Shown here piece after piece: positions 53,366-62,341 of a DNA stretch of 64,000 nt; position 1 is the first letter of the stretch, and the number at the start of each line of letters is the position of its first letter. Below the pieces are notes generated by a model. That model saw only the letters and a list, made by a program, of their open reading frames with translations. It was not told where the DNA came from and made no database searches. The position numbers and the translations under genes are program-made. The stretch comes from Aquisphaera insulae (GTDB lineage: Bacteria > Planctomycetota > Planctomycetia > Isosphaerales > Isosphaeraceae): contig NZ_JAALJH010000030.1 in NCBI RefSeq assembly GCF_011064615.1, forward strand, positions 1 through 64,000, written 5' to 3'.

Positions 53366-54334
53366 TCAGGCCATCCCGCACGCCGTGCGTGCCCTTGCCA
53401 GCACGGTTCGGGCCGCGGCGTGGGCGCGTTCGGCGCCCTCGGCGCGGACCTTCGCGACCCGGTCGGGGTCGGCAACCCACTCGGCGCGGAGGGCGCGAGG
53501 GCCGTCGAAGCGGGCGATGATGGCGTCGGCCAGGCGGGTCTTCATCTCGCCATAGCCGATGCCGCCTTCGCGGTAGCGGCGCTCGACGTCGTCCAGGTCC
53601 TCGGCGCCGGCGAAGAGGCGGTAGAGGGCCATCAGCGAGCACTTGTCGGGGTCCTTGGGGGCCTCGACGGGGGCGCTGTCGGTGACGATCTTCTTGACCT
53701 TCTTCTTGATCACGGCGGGATCGTCGAAGATCTCGATCGTGTTGCCGTAGCTCTTGGACATCTTGCGGCCGTCCAGGCCCGGCACGACGGCGACGTTGTC
53801 CAGGATGTAGGGCTTGGGGAGGCGGAAGACCTCGGCCGGGCCGTACACGTTGTTGAATCGCTCGGCGACGTCGCGGGTGATCTCCAGGTGCTGCCGCTGG
53901 TCCTGGCCGACGGGGACGAGGTCGGCATCGTAGAGGAGGATGTCGGCGGCCATCAGGACCGGGTAGGCGAACAGGCCGTGCTCGGCCGGGATGCCCTGCT
54001 GGACCTTGTCCTTGAAGCTGACGCACTTCTCGAGCCAGCCCATGGGCGTGACCGTGGTCAAGAGCCAGGCGAGCTCCACCGTCTCGGGCACGTCGGACTG
54101 GACGAATAGGGTCGCCTTGGCCGGGTCCAGGCCCAGGGCCAGCAGGTCGACGAAGGCGTCGAACGTGTTCCGCCGCATCGTCGCCGCGTCCCGCACCGAG
54201 GTCAGCGCGTGGTAGTTGGCGATGAAGTAGAACGCCTCGTGCTCTTCCTGCAGCGCGATGTACTGCCGGATCGCCCCGAAGTAATTGCCGATGTGCAACG
54301 CGCCCGAAGGCTGGATACCCGAGAGGATCCGCAT
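53366..54334 (-). CDS. trpS: Tryptophanyl-tRNA synthetase
   Basis: A 322-residue class I aminoacyl-tRNA synthetase, cytosolic, charging tRNA-Trp. The HIGH-type motif is HIGN in SGALHIGNYFGAI (about residues 10-22), and KMSKS lies in DGRKMSKSYGNTI near 193-205. The ATP/Trp-pocket segments VLMAADILLYDADLVPVGQD and HLEITRDVAERFN are intact. Length is normal. The start at 54334 is set by the family N-terminus (MRILSGIQPSG). It is convergent with the squalene-repeat gene (49 bp) and lies 204 bp downstream of the giant beta-helix gene on the same strand. Confidence 0.96.
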   Translation of the reverse strand: MRILSGIQPSGALHIGNYFGAIRQYIALQEEHEAFYFIANYHALTSVRDAATMRRNTFDAFVDLLALGLDPAKATLFVQSDVPETVELAWLLTTVTPMGWLEKCVSFKDKVQQGIPAEHGLFAYPVLMAADILLYDADLVPVGQDQRQHLEITRDVAERFNNVYGPAEVFRLPKPYILDNVAVVPGLDGRKMSKSYGNTIEIFDDPAVIKKKVKKIVTDSAPVEAPKDPDKCSLMALYRLFAGAEDLDDVERRYREGGIGYGEMKTRLADAIIARFDGPRALRAEWVADPDRVAKVRAEGAERAHAAARTVLARARTACGMA

Positions 54335-54538
54335 GGCCAGGATGACTCGCTCGAACGTTCGTGTCGGACGGCGCCGTGCTCCCGATCGCGGACCGCGCCC
54401 GCCCGAACATCCGGCCCCGCGTTCTCGGCCGCCTTCGCAGGCCGGTTCGCGTTCATTCTACCAGCTTCACCAAGGTCCTTCCAATCGGCCCGACCCGCCT
54501 GGCCGTGGCATGGCCGGCCAGAATCCCGACAGGGACCG

Positions 54539-57481
54539 TCACGCCGAGACGTGTATCCCCCGCGATCCGGTCAGGTTGACATTCCCGCCCTCGTTGTCGA
54601 GGATCGTATTCGCTTGCAGCGTCGAGCCGGCGCAATTGCCGGTCGCCCGGAGGCCGTAACCCAGGTTCTGCGCGATCGTGTTCCCTTCCAGGCTCGCCGA
54701 TCGGGTCGACATCCACGTCACGCCGTTGCCCCGGTTGTAGCGGATGAGGTTCGCGAGGGCGGCCGAGGCTCCCCCGATCCGGGTGGAGGAGGTCCCCGGG
54801 CGGAGGACGATCCCGCCGAGGGCGTTGCCCAGCCGGTTCGTGCCCAGGGCGGACGTGCCGATCCGGGTGTGGACGATCCGATTGTCTCGCGCACGGCCAG
54901 CAATCTCGATGCCATAGCCGCGGTTCGAAGAGACCGTCACCTGTGGCTCGATCGAGGGTTGGAATCCGCCGATGGCGTTCCCGTGCGCGGAACCGGCGAT
55001 CAGGATGCCGTCACCGCCGTTGGGCAGTGCCGCGTTGATATTCGTGTTGGTGCCGATCGCGGTCTCCGTGACCTGGACGCCGGTCGCCCGGCCGGTAATC
55101 TCGATGCCATGTCTGAGGTTGCCGGAGACGATGCACGTGCGAATCAGGTTATTCCCCCCGGTCGAGGTGATCAGGATCCCATCCTTCCGGTTGGGGGCGG
55201 CGGTGGAGAACGCGAAGAGTCCGGCGAAGGTGTTGAACGAGACGAATCCGCTGGCCCTGTCTCGCACCTCGATCCCGTTCCGATCGTTCCCGGCGATCAC
55301 GTTGCCGAGCGGGATGACCCCTCCAACCTGGGTGTTGGCGGAGGTGCCGGAGACGAGCAGGCCGTCCCCCTTGTTGGCCACGATCGACGCGTTGTCGGCG
55401 CCGACGCCCAGGAAATTGGCCTGGACGGTCGTGTCGTCGGAATCCGTGATCCGCAGGCCATTGCCGCCGTTGCCGCTGATGACGTTGTAGAAGACGAAGG
55501 GATCTTGCTGGAACGTACAGCCGAGGAGCGAGTTGCCGTCGGCCTTCACGATGGCCACTCCGTCGCCGCGATTGCCGAGGGCCGAGAGCCCCGAGGCGGA
55601 GGTCCCCACGAAATTACCGCTGAGCTGATTCCGCCCGGCGGCTCCGGTGATGCGGACGCCGTCGCCACCGTTGCCGGAGATGAGGTTCCCCTGGGGCGGA
55701 CGGACGATTACGCCGCCGGTCGGGTCGTTCCCGCCCGTCGCCTCGCCGCCGATGAGGTTATCCGTCGCGCCGTTGGTGATGAGGATGCCGTGCTTGGCAT
55801 TGCCGCGGCGGAAAGAGCCGCTGGCGTCGGTCCCGATGAAGTTCATCGCGACCTGGTTGTGCGAGCTCCCGTAGATCCCGATGCCATTCCCACCGTTGCC
55901 GCTGATGACGTTCGAGAGCTGGAAGCTCGTCTGCACTTCCGCCTGGTACGGGGCGGTGCCCGAGGCTCCGATGACCAGCCCGACCACCACGTTACCGGCC
56001 ACCGAGTTGGCGCTGCTGATGGAAGGGCTCGATGCGCCCGGCGCGTTCAGGTCGACCCATCGGCCGTTCCCGAACGAGCCGTCGGTGTTGCGGCGGACGC
56101 TCACCCACGAGCCCTGGGCGGGGTTCGCGGTCCCTCGCTGGACGGAATCGGCGACCAGCGTGTACACGCCCTTCTCGTCGCTGCTGATCCCCTCGAAATG
56201 AGTGATGTAGTCCTTGCCGACGACCCCGTTGGGATAGTCGAACGAGGACCAGTGGGAATATTCTCCGGTCGAGGCGTCATAGTCGACCATGTAGCCGTGA
56301 CTCAGGCCGTCGCCCACATCGCCAGGGGCGCTGTAGCCGCCGACGATCGTGAGGCTCGAGCGGCCGTTGTCCCAGATGCCGTAGGCCGTGGTCGTCGTCG
56401 CGCCGGGATAGACGATGTCGCTGAGCGTACCGGCCGCGATGTTGTAGAGGAAGGCGTGCCCGGTGCCGAGCGGGGCGTCCCCTTCCGGGCCGTCCGCGTT
56501 GCCGACCGCGAGGCCACCCATCACGCTGTGGACGTAGGTGTACTGTGCCCCGGGGTAGTCGATCGTCGTGTAATTCGCCGCGTCCGAGAGATCGGCGGTC
56601 GTCCCTTGATAGAGGAAGCCGTTGACCGTGTCCGTGCCGTTTTTGTAGCTGCCGACGAGCTGGATCGAGCCGTCGGGGAGCAGGTTCGGGCCATACACGC
56701 TGGAAGACGTCGCGCCGGGCACGTTGACATCATAGCTCGTCCCTCCGACCCCCGAGATCGGCCCTACGTAGAGGAGCCCGTTCGTGCCCGAGGTCCCCGC
56801 GATCAGGTATCGACCGCGGATGTCGCCGTTCCGGATGCCCTGCCAGGCCGTGACCGGCCCCGGAGAGACCGAGTCGGCGTTGTCATACCGGACCCTCGAA
56901 ACGGGGTCGGAATGGCCGATGAGATTGCCCTGGGAGGACGCGTTGATCCGGATGCCGTCGCCGCGATTGCCGGCGACCCGGCCGTCGGCTCCGAGTCCGA
57001 TCCAGTTCTGCTGAACGGTCACGTGAGAGGCATTCAGCGTGACGCCGGCGTTGCCGGCCCGGATCAGCACCAGGGAGGTTAGCGACGATCCGTCGGATCC
57101 GCCCTCGAATCTCAGGCCGCGGGTCCCGCCGAAGTCGATGGTCACGACGGGCGTCCCGGCGAAGGAGGGGGCCGTCGAGCCGTCGAGCGTCACGGTCCCG
57201 GTGAGTGCGGGCAGGGACCTCCCGGCGACGCGGATCGTCCCGGCGACGCGGAACTCGATCGTGTCGGTGCCGGGTCGGTCGTTGGCCGACGTCATGGCCC
57301 AGCGGAGCGAACCTTCGCCCGAATTGAGACGATTCGTCACGGCGAAGGTGGAGAGGAGCCTCCGGTCTTCGAGGGCTTCCAGGTCGTGGACCTCGCGTCG
57401 CCGCGTCGGCCTTCGCGGAGTCTTGAAAAGCGGCCTGATCCGCCGGGATGCCGAGCCGCGGGCGAGGACGTGCGATTTCAT
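54539..57481 (-). CDS. Giant right-handed beta-helix protein with inserted propeller
   Basis: A 980-residue secreted or surface protein. Its N-terminus carries LEALEDRRLLS (34-44), a motif found in many planctomycete surface proteins. LNSGEGSLRWAM and VTLDGST follow. Beta-helix rungs are many and regular (GNVIAGNDRNGIEV, NLISGNGGDGVRI, GGDGILI words). A stretch of about 320 residues (roughly 197-517) does not fit the helix; it has FLYNIAAGTLSDIVYPG, GLSHGYMVDYD and similar lines typical of HAF-type beta-propeller repeats, inserted between two rungs. The start at 57481 has GGAGG 8-9 nt upstream. Adhesin or polysaccharide-binding roles are usual for the class; no catalytic residues are seen. 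Confidence 0.8.
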   Translation of the reverse strand: MKSHVLARGSASRRIRPLFKTPRRPTRRREVHDLEALEDRRLLSTFAVTNRLNSGEGSLRWAMTSANDRPGTDTIEFRVAGTIRVAGRSLPALTGTVTLDGSTAPSFAGTPVVTIDFGGTRGLRFEGGSDGSSLTSLVLIRAGNAGVTLNASHVTVQQNWIGLGADGRVAGNRGDGIRINASSQGNLIGHSDPVSRVRYDNADSVSPGPVTAWQGIRNGDIRGRYLIAGTSGTNGLLYVGPISGVGGTSYDVNVPGATSSSVYGPNLLPDGSIQLVGSYKNGTDTVNGFLYQGTTADLSDAANYTTIDYPGAQYTYVHSVMGGLAVGNADGPEGDAPLGTGHAFLYNIAAGTLSDIVYPGATTTTAYGIWDNGRSSLTIVGGYSAPGDVGDGLSHGYMVDYDASTGEYSHWSSFDYPNGVVGKDYITHFEGISSDEKGVYTLVADSVQRGTANPAQGSWVSVRRNTDGSFGNGRWVDLNAPGASSPSISSANSVAGNVVVGLVIGASGTAPYQAEVQTSFQLSNVISGNGGNGIGIYGSSHNQVAMNFIGTDASGSFRRGNAKHGILITNGATDNLIGGEATGGNDPTGGVIVRPPQGNLISGNGGDGVRITGAAGRNQLSGNFVGTSASGLSALGNRGDGVAIVKADGNSLLGCTFQQDPFVFYNVISGNGGNGLRITDSDDTTVQANFLGVGADNASIVANKGDGLLVSGTSANTQVGGVIPLGNVIAGNDRNGIEVRDRASGFVSFNTFAGLFAFSTAAPNRKDGILITSTGGNNLIRTCIVSGNLRHGIEITGRATGVQVTETAIGTNTNINAALPNGGDGILIAGSAHGNAIGGFQPSIEPQVTVSSNRGYGIEIAGRARDNRIVHTRIGTSALGTNRLGNALGGIVLRPGTSSTRIGGASAALANLIRYNRGNGVTWMSTRSASLEGNTIAQNLGYGLRATGNCAGSTLQANTILDNEGGNVNLTGSRGIHVSA

Positions 57482-57786
57482 GATGCTGCCTCCAGGAGAC
57501 TCGCGGCCGCGGGACTGCACGACGCGCCGACAGTAGCAAGCTAGGACGGGAAAGCCGTCGAGCAACTCGGAGGCTCCCGATTCATCGCCCGAGCGTCATG
57601 GTCGGCCCCGGGCCGATCCCCGGGCGAGGCCGCGATACCTTGGCCGGGCCCAGGGGGAATGCTACGATGTCGATCCGTAAGGGCGAGCGAGGAGAAGGTA
57701 GCTCCGGCGCGGGAGTTGCGTCGGAATCCCGTTCGGCTGGCCGGCTTGTGCCGCGGCTCGGGGATCCGGGAGGGGAGGGACTGACG
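57482..57786. other. Divergent intergenic region
   Basis: About 305 bp between two divergent genes. No gene or clear element seen. Confidence 0.4.
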
Positions 57787-58218
57787 ATGATCGAGACCTT
57801 CGAGGACCACGGCCTGCGGTTCGAGTACCCGGCCGGCTGGGAGATCGACGTCACCGACCATGGCCAGGTCCTCACGGTGGCCGTGCAGGATCCCGACGGG
57901 CTCGGCTTCGCGCTGATCACCACGGACGAGTCGTGCCCGGATCCGGACGCCGTCGCCGAGGCCGCGCTCGAGGCCATGCGCGAGGAATATCCGGATCTCG
58001 ACGCCTCGCCGATCATCGAGACGATCAACGAGCAGTGCACGACCGGCCATGACGTCGAGTTCTTCGCCATGGACATGACCAACGCCGCCACGATCCGCTG
58101 CTTCCGGACCCCTCGGCACACGATCCTGCTCTTCGGCCAGTGGTCCGATGCCGGCACGGCAAAGCTCCCGGACCAGATCCGCGACGTGCTCCGGTCGATC
58201 GAGGAGCTGGACGCCTAG
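57787..58218 (+). CDS. Small PsbP/DUF1795-like protein
   Basis: A 143-residue soluble protein. FEDHGLRFEYPAGWEIDVTD is the opening typical of PsbP/DUF1795-like domains (hydrophobic strand, then YPxGW), and RTPRHTILLFGQWSD and LRSIEELDA complete a beta-alpha fold of the same length. No signal peptide is seen, so it is likely cytosolic. Function is unknown. GGGAGGGGAGG lies just upstream of 57787; the open frame to 57598 lacks support. A stem-loop follows the stop codon. The TPR gene starts 238 bp downstream. Confidence 0.68.
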   Translation: MIETFEDHGLRFEYPAGWEIDVTDHGQVLTVAVQDPDGLGFALITTDESCPDPDAVAEAALEAMREEYPDLDASPIIETINEQCTTGHDVEFFAMDMTNAATIRCFRTPRHTILLFGQWSDAGTAKLPDQIRDVLRSIEELDA

Positions 58219-58239
58219 CGGGTCGTTCCGGCCGACCGG

Positions 58240-58265
58240 GGCTCGCCCGGCCGACGGGCGGAGCC
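58240..58265 (+). terminator. Terminator-like stem-loop after the small PsbP-like gene
   Basis: GGCTCGCCCG pairs with CGGGCGGAGCC (one bulge) over a 5-nt loop, 21 nt after the stop codon. No T-run follows, so termination is uncertain. Confidence 0.35.
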
Positions 58266-58456
58266 GGCTCCTACGGCCCCTGCATCGCGCGTGGTCGAAT
58301 CGCCCGTCAGGACCGGATCGACCTCGCGGTTCGATCCAGGCTGGCACGCCGACAAGTCCTGCGCGTCGACGCGCCGGATCGCGCGAATCCGTCGCCCAGC
58401 GAGGACGATTCAAGAGAGGAGGAAATCGCACCGAGTCCCTTGCTCAAGGACGGGCC

Positions 58457-60400
58457 ATGCGGCTGCCGCGCATCCGGGGCGTGCACGCGCTGATGATCCT
58501 GCTGATCGCGACCGGCGTGCCGCCTGGGCGGGCGGGGTCGGTCAATGACGATCGCGACGCGGCCTTCCGGCTCTATGACGCCGGCCGGTTCGCGGAGGCG
58601 GTTCCGCTCCTCGATCGGGTCCTCGAGGCGCATCACCGGGACGTTCAGGCCCGGATCAAGCGGGGGAATTGCTACCTCCGCCTCGAGCAGCCGGCGCGTG
58701 CCATCCCCGACTTCGAATTCGTCGCGCGGTTCAGTCCGCTCAATGCGAGCGCCCAGACCAATCTCGGCATCGCCCTGGTGATGGCCGGGCGATACCAGGA
58801 TGCCCAGGTCTGCTTCGAGCGGGCGATCGTCTTCTGGTCGTGGGATCCCTTCTTCCGGCCCGTCGGCCCCGACCTGGCCTCGGCCCACGGCGGGCTCGCC
58901 CAGGTCTATCATCGGACCGGACGCAACCTGGAGGCGGTCGACGAGTACGACCGCGCCGTCAAGATCTTCCCGAGCGATCCCAATCTGTACATGGGCAGGG
59001 GTGACGCTCATCAGTCCTTGAACGAGCTTGACGCGGCCCTGGCCGACTACAGCGAGGCCGTCCGCCTCGGGCCGAATTCTCCCCGAGCGTTCGCCGGCCG
59101 AGGCGTCGTCCTGGAGAAGCTGGGCCGGACCGATGAGGCCCTCGCCGACTACGAGCACGCGATCGCGGTCGGACCGGGCTACACGCCCGCCTACAGCCTG
59201 CGCGGGGGGCTGCTCGCCCGGCTGGGCAAGAACGATCGGGCCATGGCCGATTTCGATTCCGCCCTCCGTGCCAGGCCGAATGATTCCGCGGCGCTCAAGG
59301 ACCGCGGCGGGATGCTGGTCAGGACGGGCCGCAACGACCAGGCGCTCGCCGTCCTGGATCGGGCGATCGCGCGTGATCCGCGCAACGCCGCGGCCTACCT
59401 CAACCGCGGCGCGGCCCACAGCAACCTCGGGCATTACGAGCAGGCGATCGCGGATCTGGAGAAGTCGATCGACCTGGACCCGAAGGACCCGAAGTCGCAC
59501 ACGAACATGGGCCTGGCCCTGTTCATGGTCGGCAGCTACGACCGATCGATGGAGGAGCTGAGCGAGGCCGTTCGACTCGCCCCACGGAATGCGATCGTCC
59601 GCATGAACCGCGGCAATGTCTACGCGAAGCTGGGCTTCCGGGAGCAGGCGGCCGCGGACTACGGCGAGTCCGAGCGGGCCGATCCGAACCTGATGGCGAG
59701 CCTGGGAGGATCGGCGCGGCTGCTCGAGACGATGAGCCGTCAGAGCCTGGCCATGCTCGATCAGAAACGGGTGACCCTGGACCGCCCGGGGGCCGGCGAG
59801 GTCTCGGCGGCGCTCGAACGAGGCCACGCCCTGCGGGCTCGCGAGAACTGGAAGGGGGCGATCACCGAATTCGACCGGACGATCGAGCTCGACCCGGGTC
59901 GTGCCGAGGCGTATGTCGCCCGGGGCTGGTCGCGGTTCTGCGCCGAGGAGCCGGACGCGGAGGCCGACGCCCGGGCGTACCTCAAGCTCCGCGGCTGGGA
60001 CGATCGATTCTCGGCGTACATGGCGCTCCTGGGCGTGCTCTCCGCGCGGCGGGCGGGACACGAGGAGGAAGGCCGCCGGCTCCTGGACGAGTCGATCGCC
60101 AATTCGCCCCCGGGGCTCTGGCCGCTGCCGGTCCTCCTCTACCTCCGCCATGACCTGACCCTTGCGGCGCTCCTCGAGAAGGCCAGGGGGGCGACGCAGG
60201 AGGCCGAGGCTCACGCCGTGATCGGCCTCGAGCTGCTCCGCCGGGGCGATCGCAAGGGGGGCATCGAACATCTCCGCTGGGTCCGAGACAACGGCCCGTC
60301 GAAATCGATCTTCTTCGACGTGGCCCGCGCGGCCCTCCAGAATCTCGACGCGCCGCGCGACCCGCTCTCGAGGGCGATCGAGGCCCGTGAGAAGCGGTGA
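58457..60400 (+). CDS. TPR-repeat protein, secreted
   Basis: A 647-residue protein with a signal segment (ALMILLIATGVPPGRAG) and at least ten tetratricopeptide repeats (for example DAAFRLYDAGRFAEAVPLL, AQTNLGIALVMAGRYQDAQV, DEYDRAVKIFP, AAYLNRGAAHSNLGHYEQAI). TPR proteins serve as scaffolds for protein partners. It lies 13 bp from the convergent kinase-macro gene on the other strand. The start at 58457 has AAGGAC 5 nt upstream; the open frame to 58148 overlaps the previous gene and is not conserved. Confidence 0.85.
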   Translation: MRLPRIRGVHALMILLIATGVPPGRAGSVNDDRDAAFRLYDAGRFAEAVPLLDRVLEAHHRDVQARIKRGNCYLRLEQPARAIPDFEFVARFSPLNASAQTNLGIALVMAGRYQDAQVCFERAIVFWSWDPFFRPVGPDLASAHGGLAQVYHRTGRNLEAVDEYDRAVKIFPSDPNLYMGRGDAHQSLNELDAALADYSEAVRLGPNSPRAFAGRGVVLEKLGRTDEALADYEHAIAVGPGYTPAYSLRGGLLARLGKNDRAMADFDSALRARPNDSAALKDRGGMLVRTGRNDQALAVLDRAIARDPRNAAAYLNRGAAHSNLGHYEQAIADLEKSIDLDPKDPKSHTNMGLALFMVGSYDRSMEELSEAVRLAPRNAIVRMNRGNVYAKLGFREQAAADYGESERADPNLMASLGGSARLLETMSRQSLAMLDQKRVTLDRPGAGEVSAALERGHALRARENWKGAITEFDRTIELDPGRAEAYVARGWSRFCAEEPDAEADARAYLKLRGWDDRFSAYMALLGVLSARRAGHEEEGRRLLDESIANSPPGLWPLPVLLYLRHDLTLAALLEKARGATQEAEAHAVIGLELLRRGDRKGGIEHLRWVRDNGPSKSIFFDVARAALQNLDAPRDPLSRAIEAREKR

Positions 60401-60413
60401 CCGGGCCGGATCG

Positions 60414-62156
60414 TCAGTAGATCACGATCCGGGCCTCGCGGAGCGGACCGAGTCCCCGAAGGAGCGTCCGCGCCAGGGACTGGAACATGGTGTCCAGGCA
60501 GATCTCGCGGGAGAAGCCCATGGCACCCGTTCCGAGGAGCGGGAAGGCGATCGAGGTCACATGGAGCGAATCGGCGTGATAGGCGCAGCTCGCCACGATC
60601 TCGGCGATGAGGTCGCGGCTGGGGAAGATGACCCCCTCGCGGGTGATCCCCACGGTCACGCCGTGGAAGATGTAACGGGCCGGGAGCCTGCCGGCGGAGG
60701 TGACCACGGCCCGGCCCGGCCGGATCGGCCCGTAGCGGGCGGCCTCGTCCGCCACCGTCTTGCCGGCGGCGCGGCTGATCGCCAGGGAGACGCCGTAGTC
60801 GGCCGTGAGCTGGTGCGTGTCCGAGCTGACGATCGCGTCGACGGCCTGGGTCGTGATGTCCCCCCTCAGGATCACGATCCTGCGGCCGCCGGGGAAGTCA
60901 TGGGCCTCGCCCTCGGGGGGCAGCTCGGATTGCGGCGCCAGGTAGGCGTCGCGGCGGGCTCGATACCGCTCGAGGAAGGCGAGGATCTCCGGATCCTCGG
61001 TCATGTCCCAGGGCGAGAACGGCCCGGATGCGGGGGCGAGCTGCCGCCGAAGCTCGGCGAACGAGGGGAAGCGATCGCCGGGCGACTTGGCCAGGCAACG
61101 CTCCAGGATGGCGCAGGTGCGCTCCGAGATCCTCGGGTTCCGCGACCGGGGTGATTCCAGGGGCTCGGATTTGTGCTTGCAGAGGATCGAGAACGGGGAC
61201 CCTCCGACGAAGGGGGGCGATCCCGTCAGGACGTGGTAGAACGTGGCGCCGAAGCTGTAGATATCGGCCCGCGTGTCGACGCCGCGGGGATCCTCCGCCT
61301 GCTCGGGGGCCATGTACTGGGGCGTCCCCATGATGATGTCCGTGCCGGTCATCTCGGGGAGCCCGGGCGCCCCCCGGGCCAGGCCGAAGTCGGCGACCAG
61401 GGCCCGACGCCTGCCGTCGATGAGGATGTTCTGCGGCTTCAGGTCGCGGTGGATGATCCCCTTCTCGGCCGCGGCCATCATCCCCTCGCAGACGTCGGCC
61501 ATCCAGGCGACGGCCTGCCGCTCCTCGATCGGACCGTTCCCGGCCTCCATGACGGCCCGCAGGTCATCGCCCTCGACCAGCTCCATGATCAGGGCGAGCC
61601 GGCCGTCGCCGAGCGCCCGGAAGTCGTGGACGCCGACGACGTGCGGCGAGCGAATCGCGGCGATCAGGGTGGCCTCGCGGCGGAAGCGGTCCCCGCTCCG
61701 GCCCGGCAGGATGACCTTGATGGCCGCGGGGCGGCCGAGCGTCCGGTGGCGGGCGCTGTAGACGACGCCCATCGCCCCTTCGCCGACGATCTCGAGGATG
61801 TCGTACTCGGGAAGCTCCGGGAACGGGTCGCTCGCCGACGCCGTCGTCGTCGCCGTCCCGCGGTCGGGGAGGGGGGCGGGATCGGGCCTCGGGCGTTCGA
61901 ACGTCGCGGCGATGGTGGTGGCGGACTCGGGGATCCGCGACGCGTAGTCCTCCGCGGAGGGCGACTCGCCGACGGCACGCCGATGGCGCAGCTCGATCTC
62001 CAGGAGGTCCCGGAGTAGCGCGTCCCGGCCCGGCCCATGCGGAACCTGGCCGAGGAAGAGCTCCAGCCGGGGCCTCTCGCCCTCCCGCCAGGTCGATTCG
62101 AACAGGTCGACCAGCGCCTCGATCCGGCTTCGATCCGCGGGCGTCGGCGTGTCCAT
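60414..62156 (-). CDS. Ser/Thr protein kinase fused to a macro domain
   Basis: A 580-residue protein. Residues about 118-375 are a Ser/Thr kinase: GEGAMG (125-130), K147, HRDLKPQN (236-243), DFG (256-258), MAPEQ in the activation segment. Residues about 425-575 are a macro domain: RGDITTQAVDAIV (431-443) for the adenine end, and LLGTGAMGFS (540-549) for the phosphate loop. The usual N-A-A-N and G-G-G-V elements are altered (SSDTH and ADYGV), so it may bind ADP-ribose without hydrolysing it. The N-terminal ~100 residues are helical. No transmembrane helix is present, so the protein is cytosolic. The start at 62156 has GAGGCGGGGA upstream. It suggests a link between phosphorylation and ADP-ribose signalling. 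The TPR gene is convergent with a 13-bp gap. Confidence 0.88.
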   Translation of the reverse strand: MDTPTPADRSRIEALVDLFESTWREGERPRLELFLGQVPHGPGRDALLRDLLEIELRHRRAVGESPSAEDYASRIPESATTIAATFERPRPDPAPLPDRGTATTTASASDPFPELPEYDILEIVGEGAMGVVYSARHRTLGRPAAIKVILPGRSGDRFRREATLIAAIRSPHVVGVHDFRALGDGRLALIMELVEGDDLRAVMEAGNGPIEERQAVAWMADVCEGMMAAAEKGIIHRDLKPQNILIDGRRRALVADFGLARGAPGLPEMTGTDIIMGTPQYMAPEQAEDPRGVDTRADIYSFGATFYHVLTGSPPFVGGSPFSILCKHKSEPLESPRSRNPRISERTCAILERCLAKSPGDRFPSFAELRRQLAPASGPFSPWDMTEDPEILAFLERYRARRDAYLAPQSELPPEGEAHDFPGGRRIVILRGDITTQAVDAIVSSDTHQLTADYGVSLAISRAAGKTVADEAARYGPIRPGRAVVTSAGRLPARYIFHGVTVGITREGVIFPSRDLIAEIVASCAYHADSLHVTSIAFPLLGTGAMGFSREICLDTMFQSLARTLLRGLGPLREARIVIY

Positions 62157-62273
62157 GAATTCCCCGCCTCCGTCGTGATCCGCGCCCGGCGGCCATGACT
62201 CTTCCCTCGGGGACCATGAGATCAGAAGCGGGCGAGCACGCCAAGGCCCCGTCACCCCCGCCGGAAATGACGC

Positions 62274-62307
62274 CGCCGCGGCGGGCCGGAGTCGGCCCGC
62301 CGCGGCG
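62274..62307 (-). terminator. Terminator of topA
   Basis: A perfect 15-bp GC stem (CGCCGCGGCGGGCCG and complement) with a 4-nt loop, 35 nt after the topA stop codon on the minus strand. Downstream on that strand is GCGTCATTTCC, a weak T-rich stretch. Confidence 0.65.
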
Positions 62308-62341
62308 AGGTTGATGAGGGAGAGCTTCGGCGGTCGATCGC

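Noticed and set aside
60406-60432. Terminator shared by the convergent TPR and kinase-macro genes (CCGGATCGT...ACGATCCGG)
   Set aside because: The stem is only 9 bp, it overlaps the kinase stop codon, and there is no T-run; likely chance.
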